Positions 52,689-61,578 of a DNA stretch of 64,000 nucleotides are shown here, piece after piece; the stretch's first letter is position 1, and each line of letters opens with the position of its first letter. Location of the stretch: contig JAKFUZ010000002.1 in the NCBI GenBank assembly GCA_021732445.1, forward strand, positions 1 through 64,000, given 5' to 3'. A program made the position numbers and the translations under genes. Source of the stretch: Sphingomonas sp. (lineage in GTDB: Bacteria > Pseudomonadota > Alphaproteobacteria > Sphingomonadales > Sphingomonadaceae). The notes beneath the pieces were generated by a model. That model saw only the letters and a list, made by a program, of their open reading frames with translations. It ran no database searches and had not been told where the DNA came from.

Positions 52689-53396
52689 GTGATCCAAAAC
52701 GTCGCCGAGACGGGATCGACCAATGCCGATATGCTCGCCATGGCTGCCGCTGGCGCCGCAGAAGGTGTGTGGCTGCGGGCTGAGCGGCAGACGGCGGGGC
52801 GCGGACGGCATGGGCGCGACTGGGCATCGCCTTTGGGAAACCTCTATGCAAGCACGCTGGTGCGTCTGGCGCCCGGCGATCCGCCCGCCGCGACTTTGGC
52901 GCTGGTGGCCGCGGTTGCGCTGCATCAGTCAGTGGCGGGGTGCCTGCCAGCGGATGCGCCGCCCGCGCAGATAAAATGGCCGAACGACCTGCTGATCGCC
53001 GGTGCCAAGCTTGCCGGTATCCTGCTGGAGCGGGCAGGCGATGCGGTCGTCATCGGTATCGGGGTCAATCTTGCGCAGTGCCCGAACGGGCTTGCCCGCC
53101 CCGCAACCAGCCTTGCCGCGCAGGGAGCGTGCGTTGCTCCCGAAGATTTCCTTGAAATGGTGCGCGAGGAGCTGGCCGCAGGCATTGCCCGGTGGCGCCG
53201 TGATGGCCTGGCCCCGGTCCGCGACCGCTGGCTGGCGGCGGCGCATCCGGCTGGCACGGCGCTGAGCGTGCATTTGCCCGGAGATGTGTCGCTGGAAGGC
53301 TGGTTCCGCGGCCTTGACGCAAGCGGCGCGCTTATCCTGCGCTTGGCGGATGGCGCGACCCGTGTCATTCACGCGGGCGATGTTTTCATGTTATGA
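52689..53396 (+). CDS. birA: biotin--[acetyl-CoA-carboxylase] ligase (GTG start proposed; ORF open from 52650)
   Basis: ETGSTNADMLAMA, AERQTAGRGRHGRDWASPLGNLYAST, KWPNDLLIAGAKLAGILLE, IGIGVNL. Confidence 0.92.
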   Translation: MIQNVAETGSTNADMLAMAAAGAAEGVWLRAERQTAGRGRHGRDWASPLGNLYASTLVRLAPGDPPAATLALVAAVALHQSVAGCLPADAPPAQIKWPNDLLIAGAKLAGILLERAGDAVVIGIGVNLAQCPNGLARPATSLAAQGACVAPEDFLEMVREELAAGIARWRRDGLAPVRDRWLAAAHPAGTALSVHLPGDVSLEGWFRGLDASGALILRLADGATRVIHAGDVFML

Positions 53397-53405
53397 GGCT
53401 GTGCC

Positions 53406-54191
53406 ATGCTGCTCGCGATTGATGCCGGCAACACCAACATCGTTTTTGCGCTGATCGAGCACGGCAAGATAATTGCGCGCTGGCGCATCGCCACCGAAGC
53501 CCGGCGCACCGCGGATGAATATGCCGTGTGGCTCAGCCAGTTGCTGGCGCTTGAGGGGCATGACCGGAGCGCCATCACCGGCGTCATCATCGCAACCGTG
53601 GTGCCGCGCGCGCTGCACAATCTGCGGGTGCTGGCGCGTAAATATTTTGGCGGCGAGGCGCTGATCGCCGGGGAGCCGCCGCTGGAGTGGGGCATCGAGA
53701 TTGACGTCAAGGAGCCATCGTCGCTGGGCGCGGATCGCGCGGTCAACACCATTGCCGCGCATGCGCTGCACAAGGGCGACCTGATCGTGATCGACTTTGG
53801 CACGGCAACCACGTTTGACGTGGTGGATTATACCGGGGCGTACAAAGGTGGCATCATTGCCCCTGGCATCAACCTGTCGCTCGATGCGCTGGTGACGGCG
53901 GCGGCCAAGCTGCCGCGCATCGCCATTGAGGCGCCGCAGGGCAATTGTTCGGTCATCGGGCGCGACACCGTTGGCCAGATGCATATCGGCATTTACTGGG
54001 GCTATGTCGCGATGATGGAAGGGCTTGTCGCGCGGATGAAGGCCGAGATTGGCCGCCCGGTGCGGGTGATCGCAACCGGCGGGCTGGCCACGCTGTTTGA
54101 GGCGCATACCCAGGTTTTTGACCATATCGAGCCCGACCTCACGATTCAGGGGCTGGCGATGCTGTGGGATCGCGCCCATATCGGCACCTGA
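53406..54191 (+). CDS. coaX: type III pantothenate kinase
   Basis: [96 protein letters not shown]. Confidence 0.95.
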   Translation: MLLAIDAGNTNIVFALIEHGKIIARWRIATEARRTADEYAVWLSQLLALEGHDRSAITGVIIATVVPRALHNLRVLARKYFGGEALIAGEPPLEWGIEIDVKEPSSLGADRAVNTIAAHALHKGDLIVIDFGTATTFDVVDYTGAYKGGIIAPGINLSLDALVTAAAKLPRIAIEAPQGNCSVIGRDTVGQMHIGIYWGYVAMMEGLVARMKAEIGRPVRVIATGGLATLFEAHTQVFDHIEPDLTIQGLAMLWDRAHIGT

Positions 54192-54308
54192 CAGCACGAG
54201 TCCGGGCGGCGGTTGGCGCCAGCCTTGGGCCTATTCACCCCCTTTCACTGCGCTCGGCCCCGGCGGCGTTTCGCCCCGGCCGGCGCCAACACCAAGAACG
54301 GACCCTAA

Positions 54309-55946
54309 GTGACTCCCAAAAACGAACTCCTGTTCCTCGCGCTCGGCGGCTCGGGCGAAATCGGCATGAACGTCAATCTTTATGGCTGCCAGGGCAAATG
54401 GCTCATGGTCGATTGCGGCATTACCTTTGCCGATGCGGGGTATCCCGGTGTCGAGCTGATTTTGCCCGATCTGCAATTCATCGAAGAACGGCTCGACGAC
54501 TTGCTCGGAATCGTGCTGACGCACGGCCATGAAGATCATATCGGCGCGCTGCCCTATCTGGCGGATGATCTTGGCGTGCCGCTTTACGCGACTGCCTTCA
54601 CCGCCGGCCTGATTGCTGGCAAGCTTGAGGAAGAGGGAATAAGCGGGCGCGTGCCGCTCAACATCATCAAGGCCGATGAGAGCTTTGCGCTGGGGCCGTT
54701 CACGATGCGCTATGTGCCGCTGGCACACTCCATTCCCGAGGGCAACGCGCTGGTCATCGACACGCCCCATGGGCGCGTTTTCCACACCGGGGACTGGAAG
54801 CTCGATGATGAGCCGATCATCGGGCTGCCGGCAAGCGCCGAAACGCTGACGGCGATTGGCGATGCCGGCGTGCTCGCGCTGGTGTGTGATTCCACCAATG
54901 TGTTCAACAACGAGGCATCGGGCTCGGAAGGCGGGGTGCGCGCGGGGTTGATGGAAGTGGTGTCGGCGGCGCGGGGGCGCGTGCTCGTGACGACTTTTGC
55001 CTCAAATGCCGCGCGGCTCAAGACGCTGGGGGATGTGGCGCGGGCGACGGGTCGTGCGCTGTGCGTGGCCGGCCGCTCGCTCGACCGGATTTTGAAGGTG
55101 GCCAAGGCAACGGGCTATATGAAAGATTTTCCCGAGCTGGTCGATGTCGATGCAGCGATGCGGCTGCCGCGCGACAAGGTGATGATCGTTGCGACCGGCG
55201 GGCAGGGGGAGGAGCGCGCGGCGCTGGCACGTATTGCCTTTGGCTCGCATCAGCTGTCGCTCGATGCAGGCGACACTGTGGTGTTCTCCTCAAAGCAGAT
55301 ACCCGGAAATGAAATCGCGATTGGCCGCATTCAGAACGCGCTGGCGGCCAAGGGCATCATGATGATTACCGACCGGCAGGCGCATGTGCACGTGTCGGGG
55401 CACCCTGGCCGTCCGGAGCTTGCCGCGATGTATGGCTGGATCAGGCCGGAACTGCTTGTCCCGGTGCATGGCGAGATGCGGCACCTGATGGAGCAGGCAC
55501 GTTTTGGCCTGGCGCAAGGCGTGCCGCAGGCGCTGGTGCAGAGCAATGGAGACATTGTGCGGCTGGCGCCCGGGCGCCCGGAAAAAATCGGCCATGCCGC
55601 GGTCGGCCGACTGGTGCTGGACGGCGATGTCATCCTCCCCGCCGATGGCACGACGATGAACGAGCGGCGCAAGGTCTCGGTAAACGGTCAGATTTCGGTC
55701 GCGGTGGCGATTGGCAAGGGCGGCGCGATGATCGGCCGGCCGCAGGTCAGGTTGCAGGGCGTGCCCGTGGAAGAAGACCGCGACCCGTTTATCGACGAGG
55801 CGATAGAGGCGGCGGCGGCGGCCATTCGGGAAGGCGGGCGCGACCCTGAAAGGCGGCGCGAGCAGGTGCGCCTTGCCGTGCGCCGGGTGGCCGCACGCTG
55901 GACAGGCAAAAAGCCCATTGTCGATGTGCTGCTGATCGAGGCATAG
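54309..55946 (+). CDS. rnj: ribonuclease J family (metallo-beta-lactamase/beta-CASP) protein (GTG start)
   Basis: ELLFLALGGSGEIGMNVNLYGCQGKWLMVDCGITF, LTHGHEDHIGALPYLADDL, VLVTTFASNAARLK, HVSGHPGRPELAAMYGWIRPELLVPVHGEMRHL. Confidence 0.94.
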   Translation: MTPKNELLFLALGGSGEIGMNVNLYGCQGKWLMVDCGITFADAGYPGVELILPDLQFIEERLDDLLGIVLTHGHEDHIGALPYLADDLGVPLYATAFTAGLIAGKLEEEGISGRVPLNIIKADESFALGPFTMRYVPLAHSIPEGNALVIDTPHGRVFHTGDWKLDDEPIIGLPASAETLTAIGDAGVLALVCDSTNVFNNEASGSEGGVRAGLMEVVSAARGRVLVTTFASNAARLKTLGDVARATGRALCVAGRSLDRILKVAKATGYMKDFPELVDVDAAMRLPRDKVMIVATGGQGEERAALARIAFGSHQLSLDAGDTVVFSSKQIPGNEIAIGRIQNALAAKGIMMITDRQAHVHVSGHPGRPELAAMYGWIRPELLVPVHGEMRHLMEQARFGLAQGVPQALVQSNGDIVRLAPGRPEKIGHAAVGRLVLDGDVILPADGTTMNERRKVSVNGQISVAVAIGKGGAMIGRPQVRLQGVPVEEDRDPFIDEAIEAAAAAIREGGRDPERRREQVRLAVRRVAARWTGKKPIVDVLLIEA

Positions 55947-55954
55947 CCGGGGCC

Positions 55955-56233
55955 ATGCAACTCCCGTCGATGATCGCGATTTATTTTTTGATGTGGGTGT
56001 TCAGTGCGTTTCTCGTGCTGCCCTTTGGTGTGCAGACGGCGGACGAAGCGGGCGTCGCCAAGGTGCCGGGGCAGGCGGAAAGTGCGCCGGCCAATTTTCA
56101 GCCGCTGGTGATTTTGCGGCGGATCACGGTGGTGGCGACGATCATGTTCGTGCTGTTCATGCTGAATTATCGCTATCAGTGGCTGACCCCGCAGATGCTC
56201 GACTTTTTCGGGGGCACCAGGCCGGTTGGCTAA
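55955..56233 (+). CDS. DUF1467 family membrane protein
   Basis: IAIYFLMWVFSAFLVLPFGVQTADEAG...P-L--RI--T---FVLF. Confidence 0.88.
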   Translation: MQLPSMIAIYFLMWVFSAFLVLPFGVQTADEAGVAKVPGQAESAPANFQPLVILRRITVVATIMFVLFMLNYRYQWLTPQMLDFFGGTRPVG

Positions 56234-56264
56234 GCGCGGTTGGCCGGGTTTTGCGGGGAAGCGC

Positions 56265-58796
56265 TCAGCTACGCAGCCGCTCGATGGCCTGGGCGAGCGC
56301 GACATAGAGCTTGCCCATGTCCGACGACAATATGGTCACCGCCAATGGCGATCCGTCCCGCTGGGCAAGAATGGTGCGCAACATTGCCTCAAAATCGTGG
56401 ATGTAGCGATTCACCTGTTCGCGGAAGGGCGCCTCGCCATCGTAATGCCGGGCGATGTCGCGTGCCTCGGTTGAATCGAGCAGCCGCACCGCGCGCCGGG
56501 TAAACACCCCGCGATCGCCCTTGAGATAAGCCGCCCATGCGCTGTCCGACACATCGTTCGAAAGCGTTTTGGTAAGGTCGATGGCGGCCGAATTAAGCGC
56601 CTCGATGAGCAGGGAGGCGCGCTTGCCAAAACTTTCGCGCTCGGACTCCTCGCGTTCGGTGCGCGCATCCTGGAGGCGACTTTCGACGAGCGCGGTCGTC
56701 TCGGCGATGCCGAGCATTTGGTGGGCGAGCCGCTCGGACGCGCGGGTGGCCGCGTCTACCGCATGTTCGGCGGCGCTCGCAATTGCGGCGATGTGGCGCT
56801 CGACAGCGTGGCTGGTGGCGCGCTCCATGGCCTGCGTGCTCGCCAGTTCCAGTGCGCGGGCGGCTTCTGGAATGACCCCGGCCAGCGTTTCGCGTGCGCG
56901 GTCGGCGGCTGTGTTGGCGGTTTCCCGCACCCTGACCAGCGCTTCGACAAGGCGGGGTGCTGCCTGCTCGGCAAATTCCTCGGTCCGCGCGATGGTAGCG
57001 TCGAGCGTGGCGCCAATCGCCGATGCTCTTTCGCGGCCGGAACTGAGCGATTCGAGCAGCAGCGCCGAGAGCTGGTCGAGTGTCACGCGCTGCTGCTGAA
57101 TGACCTGGGCGATGGCCTCGATTGCGTCATGCGTGCTTTCAGCCGCGGTCACGAGTGCCAGCAATTCGGGCTTGGCGCCGGCCACGACGGCGCGGCTGCC
57201 GGTGATGCGCAGCTCGAGCCGGGCGAGCGCTTCGGGCAGTGTTTCGTCGATTTCGCGCGCCGCGGCATCGAGGGAGGTGAGCAGGTCTTCGCTGGTGTTG
57301 ATGACTTTGCGGGCCATTTCCTCGCCGGTCTTCAGGGCTTCGGTCATCGCATCGGCGGAGCCGGCGAGTGCGCTGATCGAGGCGGCCAGCGTCTGCGTTC
57401 GCTCAATGCCGCGATCGTGGAACGCGCTTACCTTTTGCTCGACGGCGGAGAATTCCGAATCGAGCTGGGCGACAAGCAACTGGCCGTTGGCGCGCTGCTC
57501 GCCCAGCCGCGTGGCGATCCGGTCGATCGCGCCCTCGATGGCGCTGATACGCTCGCCAAGCGCCTCGGCCGAATCGCGGCTGGCGCGCGTGAGGGCGGCC
57601 TGGTTGGCCTCGATCATCGCCAGCATCGCATCGCCTTGTGCGGCAATGCCCCGGCGCGCCTCGTCAATGGCATTTGCGGTGCGGCCGAGCAGTTCATCGA
57701 CGGCATGCGACATATCGGCCGCCACCCCTTCAAGGCGGGCCCCTGCGGTTTCGCTGGTCGCGTCCATCCGTGTGATGTGCGCGGCAAGGCGTTGTGCGGC
57801 CCCGCTCACCAGATCATCGGCGGCACGGCCGCGCTCGCTCAGCGCGTTGATCTGTGCATCAAGCGCGCTGGCCTGTTCGCCGGCGGTCAGGCCTGCCGCC
57901 TGCATGCGTTCGGCAAGCTGCTCGGTATCAGCATGCGCACGCGGCAGTGTTGCGAGCAAAATCGACAGCGTGTTTTGCGCTTCGCTCGCGGCGGTGGCCA
58001 GCGCCCTGGCCTGGTGCTCGGCGGTGGAGATTTCCTGCGCCATGCCGCTGCCGACGCTGGTCAGCCGTGCGCTGGCACGCTCGCCGGCGGCCATCAGCGC
58101 GTTGGTTTGCTCGGCAAGCGCGGCCCGGCTGGCATCGACCTGCTTTTTGACGCTGGCAGCGGTGCGTTCGAGCGCGGCGGCCTCGGCGCGCATCGCCCGT
58201 GCGGTCATAGCGAAGCGGCGGGCTTCGGCACGGCTGGTGCGCATGGCCAGCAACCAGAGAATGCCGAAAAGAGCGGCTGGCACGCAAAGCGCGGCAATAA
58301 ATTGCGCGAGCGCCACACCGTCAAGGCCCGCGCGCAGCCGGGGCGCGGCGATCCACAGCATTGCGCCAAGCCAGCCGAGAATGACGAGCACCGCGAGGGC
58401 GGGCAACAGGAAGCGTGCAGCGGATGCCGCCGGGGCGTCATCGTCCCGCGCGTCATCGTCCCGCGCGTCATCGTCCCGTGCATCATCGCGTTCCTGGCCA
58501 TCGTGGTTCAGCCGGGGCAAATCGCCCGACTCATCTGGCCCCGGCCGGGCTATGGCGGGCGCAAAGGAATGGTCTCCGGCTTCTGCCGATATGTCAAAAA
58601 CGCCGTCGCCTTCCGGCGCGGGCTGGGATGGAGCACCATTGTCGGGTGCGCCGAACGCATCCTCTGCCGCCGAGGCGGTTGCCTGCGAGCGATCGGCCAG
58701 CATGTCGTCGAGCACGTCGGAGAGCAGCAGATCAGCTTCCGGCGCTTCGTCTGCGGTCTTCTGCTTGCGGTTTGCGATGCGCGGTCCCCCTGTCAT
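56265..58796 (-). CDS. large two-TM, coiled-coil protein of unknown function (TipN-like architecture)
   Basis: 843 aa; N-terminal acidic region, two hydrophobic helices (LPALAVLVILGWLGAMLWIA; LAQFIAALCVPAALFGILWLLAM), then about 550 aa Ala/Glu/Arg-rich helical sequence. Confidence 0.75.
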   Translation of the reverse strand: MTGGPRIANRKQKTADEAPEADLLLSDVLDDMLADRSQATASAAEDAFGAPDNGAPSQPAPEGDGVFDISAEAGDHSFAPAIARPGPDESGDLPRLNHDGQERDDARDDDARDDDARDDDAPAASAARFLLPALAVLVILGWLGAMLWIAAPRLRAGLDGVALAQFIAALCVPAALFGILWLLAMRTSRAEARRFAMTARAMRAEAAALERTAASVKKQVDASRAALAEQTNALMAAGERASARLTSVGSGMAQEISTAEHQARALATAASEAQNTLSILLATLPRAHADTEQLAERMQAAGLTAGEQASALDAQINALSERGRAADDLVSGAAQRLAAHITRMDATSETAGARLEGVAADMSHAVDELLGRTANAIDEARRGIAAQGDAMLAMIEANQAALTRASRDSAEALGERISAIEGAIDRIATRLGEQRANGQLLVAQLDSEFSAVEQKVSAFHDRGIERTQTLAASISALAGSADAMTEALKTGEEMARKVINTSEDLLTSLDAAAREIDETLPEALARLELRITGSRAVVAGAKPELLALVTAAESTHDAIEAIAQVIQQQRVTLDQLSALLLESLSSGRERASAIGATLDATIARTEEFAEQAAPRLVEALVRVRETANTAADRARETLAGVIPEAARALELASTQAMERATSHAVERHIAAIASAAEHAVDAATRASERLAHQMLGIAETTALVESRLQDARTEREESERESFGKRASLLIEALNSAAIDLTKTLSNDVSDSAWAAYLKGDRGVFTRRAVRLLDSTEARDIARHYDGEAPFREQVNRYIHDFEAMLRTILAQRDGSPLAVTILSSDMGKLYVALAQAIERLRS
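58436..58480. repeat. 15-bp tandem repeat x3 coding (DDDAR)n
   Basis: cgtcatcgtcccgcg / cgtcatcgtcccgcg / cgtcatcgtcccgtg. Confidence 0.9.
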
Positions 58797-58878
58797 TGCT
58801 GGTGTTTACCATGATTTTGGCCAGTTCCAAGCCATGTGCGGTAAGTTTGCGTTAACCCGCTTTGGGGTAGCCTGCCGC

Positions 58879-59172
58879 ATGGCTTATGATCCCGGCGCCA
58901 TAGACTCCATGCTTGCCGCAGCGGTTGGCGATGACGCCTCGCTCATCGCCGAATTGCGCGCCAGCTTTGTTGAAAGCGCACACCGCAACATCGCCGCGAT
59001 GCGGGCGGCAGCGTCCGCGGCCGAATGGGTGGCCGCTGCGCAGCGACTGTCGGGCCTTGCGGCGAGTTTTGGTGCGGTTCGGCTGATGGCGCTGGCCAAT
59101 GATGCGGCCCGCAGCACCTGCGCCGACAAGGCCGCGCTCGCCAGGCTGCACCGCGCGATCAGCCGCCTCTAA
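58879..59172 (+). CDS. Hpt-like small protein lacking the phospho-acceptor His
   Basis: MAYDPGAIDSMLAAAVGDDASLIAELRASFVESAHRNIAAMRAAASAAEWVAAAQRLSGLAASFGAVRLMALANDAARS...; HxLKGxxxxxGA position reads QRLSGLAASFGA. Confidence 0.72.
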   Translation: MAYDPGAIDSMLAAAVGDDASLIAELRASFVESAHRNIAAMRAAASAAEWVAAAQRLSGLAASFGAVRLMALANDAARSTCADKAALARLHRAISRL

Positions 59173-59227
59173 CGCGCCGCCAGCCGGGCATTTTGCCAAG
59201 ACGCCGCTAAGCCTTTAAGCGGCGCGG

Positions 59228-60430
59228 ATGCTTGCTGCGCTGCTATTTGCCACCGACGATGCGGATGATAGTCCCGCAACCCTTGCCGCAACCCTTGCCG
59301 CAACCCTGCCCTTTGGCCCTGGGACGCTCATCGAATTTCAGGCGCGACTGGTGATTGGCGCAGGGGCCAGCCAGCTCATTGTGGTCGTTGGCCGCATGAC
59401 GCCGGAGCTGCTGGGCGCCATCAATCGTATCATGCGGCGCGGGGCCTCGGTCGATGTTGTCCGATCAGCGGCCGAGGCCTGCGAAAAGCTGCACCCGCTG
59501 GCGCGCGTGCTGGTGATGGCGGACGGGCTGGTGAGCACCGAAGGGGTGGTAGCCGCCATGGCCGCAGAAGGCGGTGACGCCCTGCTTGTCACGACCGACG
59601 CCAATGCGCTGGCGGGGCTGGAGCGCGTGGGCGCAGACGCCATCTGGGCCGGCATCGCCCGGCTTTCGGTGCGGCGCGTGGCCGAAGTCGCCGACTTGCC
59701 AATCGACTATGATTTTGCATCGACATTGCTGCGGGTGGCCGCGCAAGGGGGTGCCGCCCGCGTGGAATTGCCCGGCGGCTCCGCGCGATCCGGGCACGGG
59801 GTGGAACATAGCGCGGCACGGTTGCGCCAGCGCAGCGAGGCGTTGCTCGCAGGCCATGTCTCCAGCCGCCCGGCCTGGTTTGACCGCTATGTCGTGGCGC
59901 CACTTGCGCGCCGGTTGCTTCCCAAAATCGTCGATCGAGGGATATCCGCCGATGCGCTTGGGCTGGCGGGCGGCGGGACCGCGCTGCTGGGGCTGGGGCT
60001 GATCGCGTATGGCGGGCCGGGCTGGGGCCCCGCGGCCGGCTTGGCGATGGTCGTTATCGCCGCTTTTCTGCTCGCATTGGCCATGGCGCTTGCCTGGATG
60101 CGTGAGGACAGGATGCGTGGCCGGCTCTTTGCCGGAGTAATCGCGGCCAGCTCTGGGCTGGCGGTCATAACGCTTGGCGCGCGCGAAAGCCTGGGCGAGG
60201 GCACCGGCACCGCGGCGCTGCTTGCCATTACGGGCGCAGGGCTTGGGCTGTTGGCCGAGCGGGCCGGCGGCATCCATCGCAAACGCTGGTGGGCCAGCGC
60301 GCCCGCTTATCCGCTGGTGCTGCTCCCCTTTGGCGTATCGGGCCAGGTGTTGCCCGGCCTTGCGATAGTGGCGGGCTATGCCGCCATGACGCTGGCCAGC
60401 GCTATCGAGCAGCTCAGGAAAAACGCTTAG
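59228..60430 (+). CDS. degenerate nucleotidyltransferase-like domain fused to a multi-TM domain, unknown function
   Basis: FGPGTLIEFQARLVIGAGASQLIVVVGRM (GT-A-like) then RYVVAPLARRLLPKIVDRGISADALGLAGGG plus about five TM segments. Confidence 0.6.
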   Translation: MLAALLFATDDADDSPATLAATLAATLPFGPGTLIEFQARLVIGAGASQLIVVVGRMTPELLGAINRIMRRGASVDVVRSAAEACEKLHPLARVLVMADGLVSTEGVVAAMAAEGGDALLVTTDANALAGLERVGADAIWAGIARLSVRRVAEVADLPIDYDFASTLLRVAAQGGAARVELPGGSARSGHGVEHSAARLRQRSEALLAGHVSSRPAWFDRYVVAPLARRLLPKIVDRGISADALGLAGGGTALLGLGLIAYGGPGWGPAAGLAMVVIAAFLLALAMALAWMREDRMRGRLFAGVIAASSGLAVITLGARESLGEGTGTAALLAITGAGLGLLAERAGGIHRKRWWASAPAYPLVLLPFGVSGQVLPGLAIVAGYAAMTLASAIEQLRKNA

Positions 60431-60447
60431 CGTGAATTTAACGAGAC

Positions 60448-61578
60448 GTGCCTAGTCTGGCGGGCATGTCGAGTAACCCAGGCGACAGGTCAGACGGCGC
60501 GCGCGACGCGGCCAGCCAGTTGCTCGCGCGCGGAGCAGCCGATGACGTGCGCGCCCGGCGCGCTGGCCGCGCAATGCTCGATGATTTTTTTCAGGCTGAT
60601 GCCGCGCGGCTGGACGAGCGCATGCGCGCGGCGCTGGCTTCTGCGCTTGGTGCGCAGGTTGCGGCCGTGGAGCAGGCGCTGCGGCAGCACGCTGGCCAGG
60701 CGCTGGCGGCGGCTGGCGCCGGCGTGCTCGCGGCGGTGCTTGCCGAAGGACCGCCCAGGGTCGAAGCGGTACTGCGCTTCACCGGAACCCTTCAACAAGG
60801 CGCGTTGGCGAGCGAACTGGCGGCGCGCGTCGGGCAGGAACTGCTCGATGAAGCCATGCCGCCGGCCGAAGCAGCCCCCGACCGCCCGGCGCTGCTCGCC
60901 CGGCTGGTCGAGCACAGCGATGCCCGGATTGCTGACAGCGCCCGCGGCTTGCAGCGAGCGCTTGCGGTGCGGCGCAGCGCGCGCGAAGCGGAGCGCGCGC
61001 CCGACAACGCGCTTCCGGCGGAGTTTCACCACCAGCTTGTCTGGCAGTCAGCCGCTGCGCTGCGTGCCGCTTTTGCGCCGCATGATGCGCCGGCGACGGC
61101 CGCCCTTGATCGCGCGCTGACCGACGCGGCGCTGCGCAGCCTTGCCGGACATGATGAGGGCGAGCGTGCCGAATCCGCCGCGATGCGGCTTGTGGCCGCA
61201 CTTGATCCGCCGGCTGGCGATCTGCCCGCGCTGGCTGCTCAGGCGCTGCGCGAATCGGGTTCGCTGTTATTCTGTGCCCTGCTCGCGCATGGGCTGGCGA
61301 TTGATTATGAGACCGTCCGTGACATGGTGCTCGACCCGATTGCCGACCGGTTGTGGATTGCCTTGCGCGCGCTCGGGTTCGATCGTGCGTCGGTTGCGCA
61401 TATCGGCCTGGCGCTGTGCGATGCCGATCCGCGCCGCGACGTTGAGCGGTTCGCCGACGAGATCGGCGCTATCATGGCCATGACGCAAGAGGCCGCGCGC
61501 GGCGCGCTTGCCCGCACCCGGCTGCATCCTGATTTCCGCGAGGCCGTGCTCGCGCTTGCCCAGTCGCGGCCGCAATGA
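60448..61578 (+). CDS. DUF2336 domain-containing protein (probable)
   Basis: Ala-rich helical repeat protein; 'LLARLVEHSDARIADSARGLQRA', 'LAAQALRESGSLLFCALLAHGLAIDYETVRDMVLDP' resembles DUF2336; overlaps the downstream kinase-like gene by 4 bp. Confidence 0.65.
   Translation: MPSLAGMSSNPGDRSDGARDAASQLLARGAADDVRARRAGRAMLDDFFQADAARLDERMRAALASALGAQVAAVEQALRQHAGQALAAAGAGVLAAVLAEGPPRVEAVLRFTGTLQQGALASELAARVGQELLDEAMPPAEAAPDRPALLARLVEHSDARIADSARGLQRALAVRRSAREAERAPDNALPAEFHHQLVWQSAAALRAAFAPHDAPATAALDRALTDAALRSLAGHDEGERAESAAMRLVAALDPPAGDLPALAAQALRESGSLLFCALLAHGLAIDYETVRDMVLDPIADRLWIALRALGFDRASVAHIGLALCDADPRRDVERFADEIGAIMAMTQEAARGALARTRLHPDFREAVLALAQSRPQ

Noticed and set aside
56718-58814. Long antisense ORFs (698 aa at 56718-58814 and the 690-aa frame from 57100) opposite the coiled-coil gene
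   Set aside because: GC-rich codon-bias shadow ORFs with Ser/Ala/Arg-rich low-complexity translation; only the 58879-59172 end of the second frame looks like a protein
59273-59304. 12-bp repeat (ccttgccgcaac) at the start of the 59228 gene
   Set aside because: Only about 2.5 copies in coding sequence (TLAATLAATLP); too little to claim function
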